64,000 nucleotides of DNA from positions 2,170,001 to 2,234,000 of the forward strand of contig OZ345374.1 of assembly GCA_977006965.1 (NCBI GenBank), read 5' to 3'. The notes beneath the pieces are model-generated. The model worked only from the letters and a program-made list of their open reading frames with translations, made no database searches and was not told where the DNA came from. This DNA comes from Phymatolithon calcareum. Lineage: Eukaryota; Rhodophyta; Florideophyceae; Hapalidiales. The translations under genes and the position numbers were made by a program. Position 1 is the stretch's first letter. Every line of letters begins with the position of its first letter. Below, piece after piece: positions 33,288 through 41,710 of the stretch.

Positions 33288-33845
33288 TTAGCGCTGTTGC
33301 AGTTCAATTAGCGATCCGAATGCATCCGCAGGGTGCAGAAACACGATATTCTTTCCATGCGCCCCAATCTTCATTTCCGAAAGCGTTCGCACCCCATGTT
33401 TTTGCAGCGCCGCAATCGCCGCTGGAAGGTCATCGACGTCGATGCAAAGGTGATGCATGCCGCCCTTAGGACGAGCGTTCAAAAAGTTGGCGATCGGTGA
33501 GGAGTCTCCAAGCGGTTCGAGGAGCTCGATATTTGTCTCGCCTGCATTGACGAAGGATACCGTCACGCCGTGCGCGGGCAATGGTTGCGGATCGGACACG
33601 GCGAGACTGAGGACGTCACGGTAGAACGTGGTTGCCGCAGACAGAGAGGGCACTGCCAGCGCCACATGGTTCAGTGACGGCGGCCGGGGGGCCTTGGAAT
33701 TGGCATCGCTGCACAACAGTCGCCGCGCTTGTCTTAGAATTTGCGACGCCATTCGAGTTGGCACTTGAGCGCGCAGGATACGCGACGATTGTGGCAGCAT
33801 TCGTGTCGAGACGCGCACTTGAATGGAAGCACGCAAGGATATCAT
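33288..33845 (-). CDS. Methylmalonyl-CoA epimerase-like (VOC superfamily)
   Basis: 185 residues from the ATG at 33845. Epimerase interconverts (R)- and (S)-methylmalonyl-CoA in propionate/odd-chain and branched-chain catabolism, normally in mitochondria. The first 45 residues are Arg/Ser-rich with no acids, fitting a mitochondrial presequence. Two glyoxalase-fold halves follow: SLNHVALAVPSLSAATTFYR (metal His60) with GVTVSFVNAGETNIELLEPL, and GGMHHLCIDVDDLPAAIAAL (His131) with VFLHPADAFGSLIELQ (Glu181). Length fits the family. The longer upstream open frame is read as 5' leader. Other VOC family members cannot be fully excluded. Confidence 0.8.
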   Translation of the reverse strand: MISLRASIQVRVSTRMLPQSSRILRAQVPTRMASQILRQARRLLCSDANSKAPRPPSLNHVALAVPSLSAATTFYRDVLSLAVSDPQPLPAHGVTVSFVNAGETNIELLEPLGDSSPIANFLNARPKGGMHHLCIDVDDLPAAIAALQKHGVRTLSEMKIGAHGKNIVFLHPADAFGSLIELQQR

Positions 33846-34320
33846 ACTCGGCGAAGTGGAGAAGAAAAAACTGTGAAGGCGCAGATTACACCAAAGCGCA
33901 TTGTCTTGGAGCAAGGTACAGTAGGCTACTCGAATAGAACAGAAACGGAAGAAAAAACATATGTCGTGCCTACTAGCAGGGAAGAAGTAATGAGCACGAC
34001 CAGAATTGTGCACCATGAAATTTAGCACTTCCTGTGGTCTGTCTGTCTGTCTTACGCGATTTTTCCTAAATGTTGTTTGGCCATGCGACAGCGTCTAACT
34101 TTATAATGTCACCTAATCTTCTAAAAATGTGCGTGGATTTTCAGCTTTCCTGCTCATCCTTGGAGGCGCAGCTTCAAATCAAATCTCCCATGGTTCAACA
34201 ACTTGAGGAGTTCATTCATTCAGTCCTGACTTTCAGCACGGCTCTGTTGGTTGCCCTTGGCACGGGCGTCGTTCACGACAGTTTCTGTTCTGCTGAACAA
34301 AGGCGGAAGAAAAACACCGT

Positions 34321-34533
34321 CTATTCGCGTGGCTTAAGCGGACGGATAAGCGGATGCAACTGATGCAGGTAGCATGTTGACCACATGATGTACATACACA
34401 CCGTCGCGAGCACAACGCACAGCTGGCTCAACGCACGGGAGTCCTTGTCTTCGCGGAACAAGACGGAGACCGTGAAGAGCGACAACAGACCGACAGCGAG
34501 GAAGATTAGGGAGCCCAACAGTATCACGCCCAT
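34321..34533 (-). CDS. V-type H+-ATPase subunit e
   Basis: 70-residue membrane protein starting at the ATG of MGVILLGSLIFLAVGLLSLF. Subunit e is a small two-helix protein of the V0 sector of the vacuolar proton pump. Two hydrophobic segments are visible (about 2-22 and 36-55), joined by a polar loop with a DKDS patch. The characteristic ending CYLHQLHPLIRP matches the family pattern of Q-L-N/H-P-L near the C-terminus. Size (usual 70-85 residues) fits. It shares its upstream space with the plus-strand Swi3-like gene, about 310 bases apart and divergent. Confidence 0.8.
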   Translation of the reverse strand: MGVILLGSLIFLAVGLLSLFTVSVLFREDKDSRALSQLCVVLATVCMYIMWSTCYLHQLHPLIRPLKPRE

Positions 34534-34843
34534 GATGTGTTCGATACACACAACTCTGCCTGTCCAGGCTTGTCTGTTATTTGTTCAGATCTGTGGGTAG
34601 TATTCCACAAGATGGCTGGGTGTCTTGAACGAACGAGATTGTCACTCAAATGCATGATGCAGTGTAAGCAAAGATCCTTTATGACAGGCTGATACGCCAG
34701 CCCTAAGCTGCCGGCAGAGCATACTTTTCGCGGGAAAACGGAACAGCTGCATTAAAATCCAAACCCCCACTCAACAACCTCTCCTCACACTTTGCACCTT
34801 TCGCCCTCCACCAAGCACATCGGCATCACCCTCGCAATCCCTC

Positions 34844-35671
34844 ATGAATGCGTCGCCGCAAGCACCAACCTCTCAACCTCTGGGCGCCCTACCGGACGAC
34901 GACACGCCCCTCAAGCCCCGCGTCAAGCGCACGCGCACAGTACATCTGAGCACGGAGCAACTTCTCCTGCACGCGTCATCAGCCGAAAAGATCGGCCGTC
35001 GTGCCGCAGCACGTCATGTCCAAGGACGAGAGGCACGCTGCCTGTCCATCCTGCTCACCGAGCTGAGCAAGTGGGCGCACGACGTGGAGCCGCGACTTTC
35101 GCTCGCGCAATTTGTGGTGGACGCGCAACGCGCCGCAAAGTCCATCAACCTCCGCCGGGAGATCGGCTATCGACGCACGGCGGCGCTTCGACGGGCTGTC
35201 GCGGGGGCGCAACGCGGACCGGATGCACCGCCGCTTGACGAGGTTGTTGAAGATGATGAGGGGACAGCAGCACCGAAAGTGGCGGAGCGGCTTGATATGG
35301 ATATCGACCCGGCGGACGTTGTGAATATTGGGGGGGCTCCGGTTCGGTCCGATTTGGGCGGCTCACATGCACAGTCAGGGCCGACACCGCGGGTGGCGCA
35401 GACACTGGATATGGATATTGATCCTTATGATGTCATGCAGGCAAGGGAGATGCGATCTGCATTGTCTGTGAGGCAAGGGTTTGACATGGACATTGACCCG
35501 GCGGATGTTGTCGAAGCCGGCGAGACTGTACCGGTTGTTGCGCAAGGGGTGACGGATGCGAATGGCGCTCCGGCGCTGTCTTCCGCGATTGAACAGGCTG
35601 TTGCGGCAGCACAAGACGACGATGATGAGTACGATCTGGACATCCTTCGCGAGTTTGAGGAAGGGGCATAA
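34844..35671 (+). CDS. Swi3/TIPIN-like replication-fork protein
   Basis: 275 residues from ATG. Residues about 26-107 resemble the Swi3 domain of TIPIN/Csm3/Swi3, the partner of Timeless/Tof1 at replication forks: PRVKRTRTVHLSTEQLLLHA, then a basic stretch, then ILLTELSKWAHDVEPRLSLA and FVVDAQRAAKSINLRREI, matching the family's helix ending in W-x-H....P.....F. The C-terminal half is acidic and carries three copies of DMDIDPxDV at about residues 151, 189 and 214, an unusual short linear repeat. It ends in a D/E-rich segment (DDDDEYDLDILREFEEG). The frame is intronless. The Swi3 call is by pattern only. Confidence 0.55.
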   Translation: MNASPQAPTSQPLGALPDDDTPLKPRVKRTRTVHLSTEQLLLHASSAEKIGRRAAARHVQGREARCLSILLTELSKWAHDVEPRLSLAQFVVDAQRAAKSINLRREIGYRRTAALRRAVAGAQRGPDAPPLDEVVEDDEGTAAPKVAERLDMDIDPADVVNIGGAPVRSDLGGSHAQSGPTPRVAQTLDMDIDPYDVMQAREMRSALSVRQGFDMDIDPADVVEAGETVPVVAQGVTDANGAPALSSAIEQAVAAAQDDDDEYDLDILREFEEGA

Positions 35672-36067
35672 CGATAACAACCCCTACTTGCCGTCTTCGA
35701 CGTGGATGGGATGGGCGGTGGAGATATGATGTGTTTCGACATCGGGATTGGATTGGATTGGATTGGTTTTCCCGAGAGGAAGGATCCATCGAGTGGATAT
35801 CCGAGCCGGGGTATGAAAAGTAAATCTAAGCCAATAATAAAGGGCGACCTGCAGCCGGCCAGCATCTCCCGTTTGCTGCACACGCCATATGCATGCGATT
35901 GCCCAACAATCCTCTCCTCCTTTCATTGTATATGTGCGCGCCACGGAATGCACCCTCCAACCGCTGAGCTGCACTCGGAAACGACCACACGTTCAGTGCA
36001 CGACGCAAAGCACCAAGTGAATTTTGCCGCGGAGAATCCAGCATCAGAATCCGCGGACGAGGACGAA

Positions 36068-37045
36068 ATGTGCACCGGCTTCGTGAGCGGCGGCGGCGGC
36101 GGCTGGCTGCAAGGCGTATTCACACAGCCGCGACGCGATCGCGCCGTATGTCGCGGCGCCAGCAGTATGCGCGCGGCTGCGGCGGGCACTGCCTCGGCCG
36201 GATATGCGCTTCAGCCTGAGCCGGGGCGTGACTTTCACGGCATCCCCAATCCTGGTGCTGGATGCAAGTTGAAATTGTCTGATTTACGGGAAAAGTTAAT
36301 AAGACAAGAGGAAACTATAATCTTTGCGCTGATTGAACGTGCACAATTTCGACATAATCCTGTCATTTATAAACCTAACGTTTTCAAACTACCTGGAAAT
36401 GCGCGCACTTTCTCCGACTTTTTGCTGTTTGAGGTCGAGGCTGCGTATGCAAAGGTTAGAAGATACACTTCACCGGATGAACATCCTTTCGCATCTATGG
36501 ATGATTTGCCGGAACCGCTGTTGCCGAGATTGGATTATCCGCGAACGTTGTGTGAGAATGATATCAATGTGAATGATGAGATTGCGCGCGTGTATCGAGA
36601 GGAACTTTTGCCAAGGGTTTGCGAGAAGGGCGATGATCAGAATTATGGGTCGAGTGCCACGGCGGATTTGGCATGTTTGCAGGCGTTGAGTAAGAGGGTG
36701 CATTATGGGAAATTCATCGCGGAGGCAAAGGTGCAAGAGATACCGGAGGTTTATAGAAGATTGGTGGAGAAAGGAGATGAGAATGGGATTTATGAAAGAT
36801 TGAGCGATGCAAAGGTGGAGGAAGGATTATTGAGAAGGGTGGCGAATAAGGCGAGAAGTTATGGGAGAGATATTACGGCACATGGACAGAGGGAGGTTTT
36901 TAAGGTGGAGCCGCAACTTATTGCGGATATGTATAGGGAGTTTATTATTCCGCTCACGAAACATGTCGAGATTGAGTACATTATGGTGCGCTGCGGTGAG
37001 GCGGTGATGAAGGGGAATGGTGTGCCGTCGTTTTTGAAGGATTAG
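36068..37045 (+). CDS. Chorismate mutase (AroQ, eukaryotic type)
   Basis: Chorismate mutase converts chorismate to prephenate in phenylalanine and tyrosine synthesis. From Met 36068 the protein has 325 residues. About 55 residues look like a plastid transit peptide (MCTGFVSGGGGGWLQGVFTQ, basic, then an Ala-rich MRAAAAGTASAG). The all-helical domain follows: KLSDLREKLIRQEETIIFAL with IERAQF, LDYPRTL, then LQALSKRVHYGKFIAEAK, ending VEIEYIMVRCGEAVMKGN. This order matches yeast and plant enzymes, including the regulatory-loop region. An upstream in-frame ATG at 35948 and an open frame to 35702 leave the start open. Intronless. Confidence 0.85.
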   Translation: MCTGFVSGGGGGWLQGVFTQPRRDRAVCRGASSMRAAAAGTASAGYALQPEPGRDFHGIPNPGAGCKLKLSDLREKLIRQEETIIFALIERAQFRHNPVIYKPNVFKLPGNARTFSDFLLFEVEAAYAKVRRYTSPDEHPFASMDDLPEPLLPRLDYPRTLCENDINVNDEIARVYREELLPRVCEKGDDQNYGSSATADLACLQALSKRVHYGKFIAEAKVQEIPEVYRRLVEKGDENGIYERLSDAKVEEGLLRRVANKARSYGRDITAHGQREVFKVEPQLIADMYREFIIPLTKHVEIEYIMVRCGEAVMKGNGVPSFLKD

Positions 37046-37550
37046 TAAGTTTTGGAGACCGTGGGTGGAGGGAGGCGGATGTGGAAGGAAGGAATAAGGG
37101 ATGCAGATAGACAGATAGGGATGCTTATGAGGTCGTCGGGCTCGTGGGAGCACTTGCCATCGACGAGAGTATTGCTGTGCTCCATTTGAGAACCGACTCA
37201 GATCGTATCTCGAAAAGAGTATGTAGCTACAGTACCTTGAATGGAATTAGATTTACGTTTTCACAGCATGCAAAAAAATAAACAGAAAAGGACACTACCC
37301 TTCCCGGCTCATACTCTCTCACGACATGACATGAACCTTCTCTCCACTGGCACCACGTCATTATAAATCGCATGCCTCCATTTCATCCACGTCCGCTTCC
37401 TTTCCCCATTTTAAGTCCCTCCCAACCTTTTTGCCCACATTCTTATTCCCCTCGCATCCCTCCTGCATCCTTGCATTCAATACTTTTGCTCACCTCCGTC
37501 TCTGCCTGTCCACTACTCACCAAACTTGCCCCCACTGCCCATCCTCTGAA
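37046..37550. other. Intergenic: chorismate mutase to hydrolase
   Basis: A pyrimidine-rich stretch (about 37370-37500) precedes the hydrolase ATG and an ATTATAAATC box lies at about 37359-37368. These are plausible core promoter and leader sequences of the downstream gene. No other gene seen. Confidence 0.35.
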
Positions 37551-38606
37551 ATGGGCATCGTGCACATCGCCGTCCATCTGCTCCGCATCGCCTCCGAAGC
37601 CCTCTTCCTCTTCGAGTTAAACAAAGTCCTGGGCGCGCTCGTCCACGGCGGTTCACGCGCACGTAAACAGGCCGCCAAGCACGCCGAATCCCATCTCCTC
37701 TCCCACGCTCACACCCGCGTCACCAGCATCCGAGTCCTTCTCCCCGACGGCAACTCACTGCACACCCTCCTCGCCGGCCCATCCTCCGGTCCCGCGGTCG
37801 TCCTTCTCCACGGGCATTCCATGTGTGCAGCGTTATTTTACCGTCAGATCGACGCGCTCGCCGCGTCGGGCAGCTCAATTTTCGCGCCTGATTTACCGGG
37901 CTGGGGGCGTTCAAGTCGACCGCTCTTCCTCGGCGGCACGGCCTGTGCCGGTGTGGACTACTATGCAGGACGTGTATTGGCATGGATGGATGCGCTCAAT
38001 TTACATCACGTCGCACTGGTCGGTCACTCCCTTGGCGCCTATCTTGCGCACGAGGTGGCGAGAAGAAGACCGACTGTCGTGCGCGCCATGGCGTTAGCGG
38101 CACCGGCGGCGATTGCGAGGAGCGTTTCGTATCCGTGCGCTGTGTGGTTTCGCTTTACGCCGCAACGATTTCTATCGCAGGGTGGTTTGGTGGCGGCCGC
38201 GCTGTTCAGCTGGATGTACCCGCGGGATGAATGTTATGCCGCTAAGGGGGTGCGGGAAATGCTTTTGTGTGATAATTCTGTTGCCACTGGAGGGGGAGAT
38301 GCGGCTGCGGCGGCGCTTCTTCGTATTTCGCATGCTAGTTTTGAGGCGGAGTGTGACAGACCGTTGCTGGAACTTGTTGAATGCTTCTCGTTCCCTGTGC
38401 AGCTTGTGGTTGGTGACCGCGATGTGTTGGTGAAAGTCGAACATGTGCAAGAATTGTATCGACGGATGGTGCGGGCGGGTAATAATGTGAAGATGTGTGT
38501 TATTCCGGATGCGGACCACTCGCCGCATATTTCTACTCCAGACCTTTTTGCCGCCGCGATAAAGACTGTGGTGCAGACCGGCATTGTCACTGCCGCGAAG
38601 GCATAG
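37551..38606 (+). CDS. Alpha/beta-hydrolase fold protein
   Basis: 351 residues from the ATG at 37551; the in-frame codons upstream lack an ATG. Fold signatures: oxyanion strand VVLLHGHS (about 84-91), DLPGWGRSSRP after strand 4, nucleophile elbow LVGHSLGAYLA with Ser160, acid loop VVGDRDVLVK (Asp289/291) and VIPDADHSPH with His323. The pattern is that of lipase/esterase-like hydrolases including the ABHD4/5 group; HISTPD has the spacing H-x4-D found near the end of that group but shifted. The N-terminal 30 residues are hydrophobic and helical, perhaps membrane-associated. Substrate unknown. It is the last clear gene of the island. Confidence 0.8.
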   Translation: MGIVHIAVHLLRIASEALFLFELNKVLGALVHGGSRARKQAAKHAESHLLSHAHTRVTSIRVLLPDGNSLHTLLAGPSSGPAVVLLHGHSMCAALFYRQIDALAASGSSIFAPDLPGWGRSSRPLFLGGTACAGVDYYAGRVLAWMDALNLHHVALVGHSLGAYLAHEVARRRPTVVRAMALAAPAAIARSVSYPCAVWFRFTPQRFLSQGGLVAAALFSWMYPRDECYAAKGVREMLLCDNSVATGGGDAAAAALLRISHASFEAECDRPLLELVECFSFPVQLVVGDRDVLVKVEHVQELYRRMVRAGNNVKMCVIPDADHSPHISTPDLFAAAIKTVVQTGIVTAAKA

Positions 38607-38885
38607 GGGGATTGGGATGTATTCCTTTCCCAACGACACGGCGCTGCTTCATTGATGCAGCCGTTTTACACTGGTTCAGCTCTGTCGTCGTCATGCGAGT
38701 GAATAGTTTTTTCTTTTTTGACTTGGTCAGCAGTTGTGGCGGAACTGCGCCTTAGGAGACTGTCTATTTTCTGCTTTCTATGTAAATATCATGCTCTTTA
38801 TTTCCGCGCGTGTGTGGCCCTCGATAGGAGTATAAAGAGAAATGTGTGTAAGTTCATAGAATCTAAAAATGAAGAGACAAGCAGC

Positions 38886-40058
38886 CTATGTGTGAGGACT
38901 GCATGACGGTCTGCTCAGATGGGGCGGTCTAGGCAATTCCAGAAGCTGATGGAGACTCACAGTGGCAATATTGGTCGCTCCATTCGCGTCTCGGTCTATA
39001 GATTCGATAGAACAGCCAATGCTCTCGCCTGTCGGGTTGTTTGTACAACGAAACACACGGGAGTGGTGATTGCCTTGCAGAGGGTTTCCACACTCTTTGC
39101 ATCGTATAGATGTTCTGAATTCGTCGACCAGGACGACTGGGCAGAGAAGGGAGAGCGCACAAAGAAGCCTCTTGCGCGGGAATAGGACCGCGCGAACTAT
39201 GACCAACTCCACATTACCGAAAAACAACACGCGCTTCCTCCGATACAAATCTTATTTAAGTTTCCGCTTTGCCGCACCGCGGCTCGCCCAAGTTCGCAAC
39301 TCTTCATTTTCAGCTCCAAAGGCAAGGGTCTTTGCCATTTCATTGATGTTGCGCGATTTGGCGCGGAATCTCGCAAAGCGCTGGGGACGCCGGCTTCTGG
39401 ACAACAGCTCGCGGCATATTACCGCCAGTGTACCATAAACAACGTTGGCATACGCCGTGCTTGAACCAGCACGCTTTAGCGTCACTTGCGAGAATTCCTC
39501 GAGCGCTGCCCGGTAGGACACATTTTGGGTGCGACGAGCCGCCTCGTTCTTCTCCGCCGCCAGCGCCAGCGACTCGAACCTGTACGTCTTGTCGGAAACG
39601 TACGTTCTTGATTGCTCGATGTCCCTCGCCTTCATGGCATTTTTAACATCTTCTCTGGTCCCAAGCGATAGGTCCACTTCTGCCATCACCGTAGTCCCGA
39701 TCATGACTTGACCAGGATCGAGGCCAGTTACGGGGTATTTGCCTTGAAAATCCTCCGGAATGGTAACAGCGTTCTTAAACAGACCCTCCGTGTTTCTTGA
39801 TATGTCGAAACGGCGCCGAATAGAGTAGTACCCTTTTTGATGCAGTTCACGCACACCGGACGGAAGAGGCTCTTTGCGAGGCTGTCTTGTGCTCTCATCA
39901 CTTGGGCGAGCGACTTCCGTATGCTCCTTCTTCGTTATCGTCGCCAACAACACTTTCACTTGCAAACCATCGGAGCCTACTGTGACCAGGACTTCTCTTT
40001 TGACTTGGATTTCGTTCTTTATTCTTCTTTTCTTTAAAGTAACAGAGAAAAGTACCAA
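38886..40058 (-). pseudogene. Fanzor-type (eukaryotic TnpB-like) nuclease, broken
   Basis: Fanzor proteins are eukaryotic relatives of TnpB, RNA-guided DNA nucleases with a RuvC domain, usually carried by transposons. The frame 39252-40058 contains TGLDPGQVMIGTTV, a RuvC-I block with Asp at residue 114. After a single TAA (39252-39254) the same frame continues to 38886 with YRRKRVLFFGN, then VVLVDEFRTSIRCKECGN (DE.RTS.xC..C) and a zinc region FRCTNNPTGESIGC. SIDRDANGATNI follows, the RuvC-III-like RD.N.A.NI ending. The second zinc pair is eroded and the N-terminal third expected of Fanzors is missing. An LTR relic begins just upstream, probably truncating it. Confidence 0.7.
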
Positions 40059-40089
40059 GTCAGCTTTCCATTTCTAGTTCAACTTGAAA

Positions 40090-40910
40090 TCACCGAGTGT
40101 CTCAAGGGAAAAGGTTGCGTTTATCTTGGAATAGGGTGATCTCTCTGTGATGTGATGCCTCAGTCTAAGATGCGATCAGGATCGCGTCTAAAATAGGGGC
40201 GGAAGCGAAAAATTGCACACCCTGTAGAAAGAGGGGCACTAAGTGACACTAGACTAATCGTACGTTAAGTGTAAGTCGGTGTCTGTGATTAATCCTTTCG
40301 TTTCTCTTGGCAGAGTCATTTACCATACTGTGTTGACAATGTCGGTGGATGGATCGCAACGAGCTGTTATTATCGTGGAACAAATTCGGACACTGGGCGA
40401 TGCTGAGCAATGAATTTGTGCCTGGCACGATTTATGGCTGTATCATCGATGGACGATTACGTGGCCTAATTGTGCGGCACATGGTTAGACTTTTTTACCA
40501 TTTGCTATTTACTTGGTCTCCTGCATGGACACGCAACTTGTAGGTTGCAGCCACACTTCACTCGCGGGTATAAATACCGCTGGCGACTAGCGCCGAAGTA
40601 GCAGAAAAAACAGAGAACAACTAAACGAACCAAGCCAAAGAGGTTAACCAAAGCCATATTTTGTGCGCTGTGCATCGCTAGGCGGGTTAGGTATCTCGTA
40701 TACCTTTCGCCTGGGATAATCAGAACGTGCTGCTCGTGTATTGGGCGTTTTCTCTTCCACACGGAAGGGTTCCCAAATCCTGGGCGGAACGATTCGGTTC
40801 ACCTTCGCCTGAACATTGCCGTGTTCGCCGAAGAGCTCAGATTCGAAATTGCAAGAATCACAACAGTTATAGAGCTCCTGGGTCGATACTGATAAAGTCG
40901 TTCATTTCAC
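40090..40910 (-). repeat. LTR relic, minus orientation, split by insertion
   Basis: Reverse relative of the 280-bp LTR at 46330: AATAGGGGCGGAAGCG, AATTGCACACCCTG, ACTAGACTAATCGTACGTTA, ATACTGTGTTGACAATGTCG and GATCGCAACGAGC. After a 495-bp interruption it resumes with AGAGCTCCTGGGTCGATACT and TAAAGTCGTTCATT. It adjoins the Fanzor remnant on the upstream side of that gene. Confidence 0.6.
40371..40865. mobile_element. 495-bp insertion in LTR relic, 5-bp repeat GTTAT
   Basis: LTR homology stops after GTTAT (40366-40370) and resumes after a second GTTAT (40866-40870). The insert ends in CACAACA. Read on the minus strand it begins TGTTGTGATTC, the TGTTG start often seen in copia-type LTRs, so it may be a solo LTR with a decayed other end. 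No coding content. Confidence 0.45.
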
Positions 40911-41540
40911 CATGGATCATCGTGTGTCTACAGCACTAAATTCTCGAACGTAAGATACAAAGAAGGGGAATAAACAGCATTGCCGTGTAGAGGACTGCTT
41001 AAAAATGGTGAGAAAAGTGGAAACTTAAAAAGGACTGAGTGTCGTCTTCAGCAATCTTTTCTGTGCCAATTATTCCGCAGGCAATCAGAGGGACAAGAGT
41101 AACGGTGCACCAGGCGTATTCCTGAACCAAGGAGAACGGGAGCATAAAAACCCAGATGCCCATGAACCGACGCAGGTGAGCCAGTTAGCCGTAATGAACA
41201 CTGTACTTAGCGATGTTCTCGCACTTGTGTATTGAAAGAGTGTGTGTGTGTGCGCTAATATAGCTGAGCGTACGATTTACGTAGATTTGAAACTACTCAG
41301 CCAGTAAATTGGTTGCATGCAGGATGTAGGTACTGAGCATTACGAGTCAAGGCAATGGCATGTTCGGAGCAACTTGAAGTCTTTGGATACATGTATTGGA
41401 TAACACTGAACGAAGCACGTGTATGCCTCTCTCGCCTCGACGCTTCCTTTTCAGCATAATGGGAAACCCCGCCAGCCAGCCATAGAGCCTCTTTTTGTCC
41501 CTGGGTCCCATAAACTTTCTGGAAATAATGTCCCCACATG
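40911..41540. other. No gene recognised
   Basis: Includes a short GTGTGTGTGTGTG run near 41241-41254. No convincing frame. Confidence 0.35.
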
Positions 41541-41710
41541 TGTGGCGAATGAAGAGCAGGTAGATGCGACAGTTTCATTCCAGATTTGCAGACCGCGCTC
41601 GTACCGCCCGTACGCTTCGTAAACTTGAGTTATAAAGCACACGGGGAGTACGAGCGCAGTCTGCAAATCTGGAATGAAACTACCGCGTCAACCTGCTCTT
41701 CGCTTGCCAC
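41541..41710. repeat. Long inverted repeat (~64-bp arms, ~43-bp loop)
   Basis: TTTCATTCCAGATTTGCAGA in the left arm (41541-41604) is inverted in the right arm (41648-41710). The arms extend outward through AAGAGCAGGT on both sides with few mismatches. It can fold into a strong hairpin. No flanking duplication was found. Confidence 0.7.

Noticed and set aside
35375-35883. Long minus ORFs opposite the Swi3-like gene
   Set aside because: GC-rich antisense shadows; Arg/Pro/His-rich composition without motifs.
38172-38639. 155-residue minus ORF
   Set aside because: Antisense of the alpha/beta hydrolase; no independent support.
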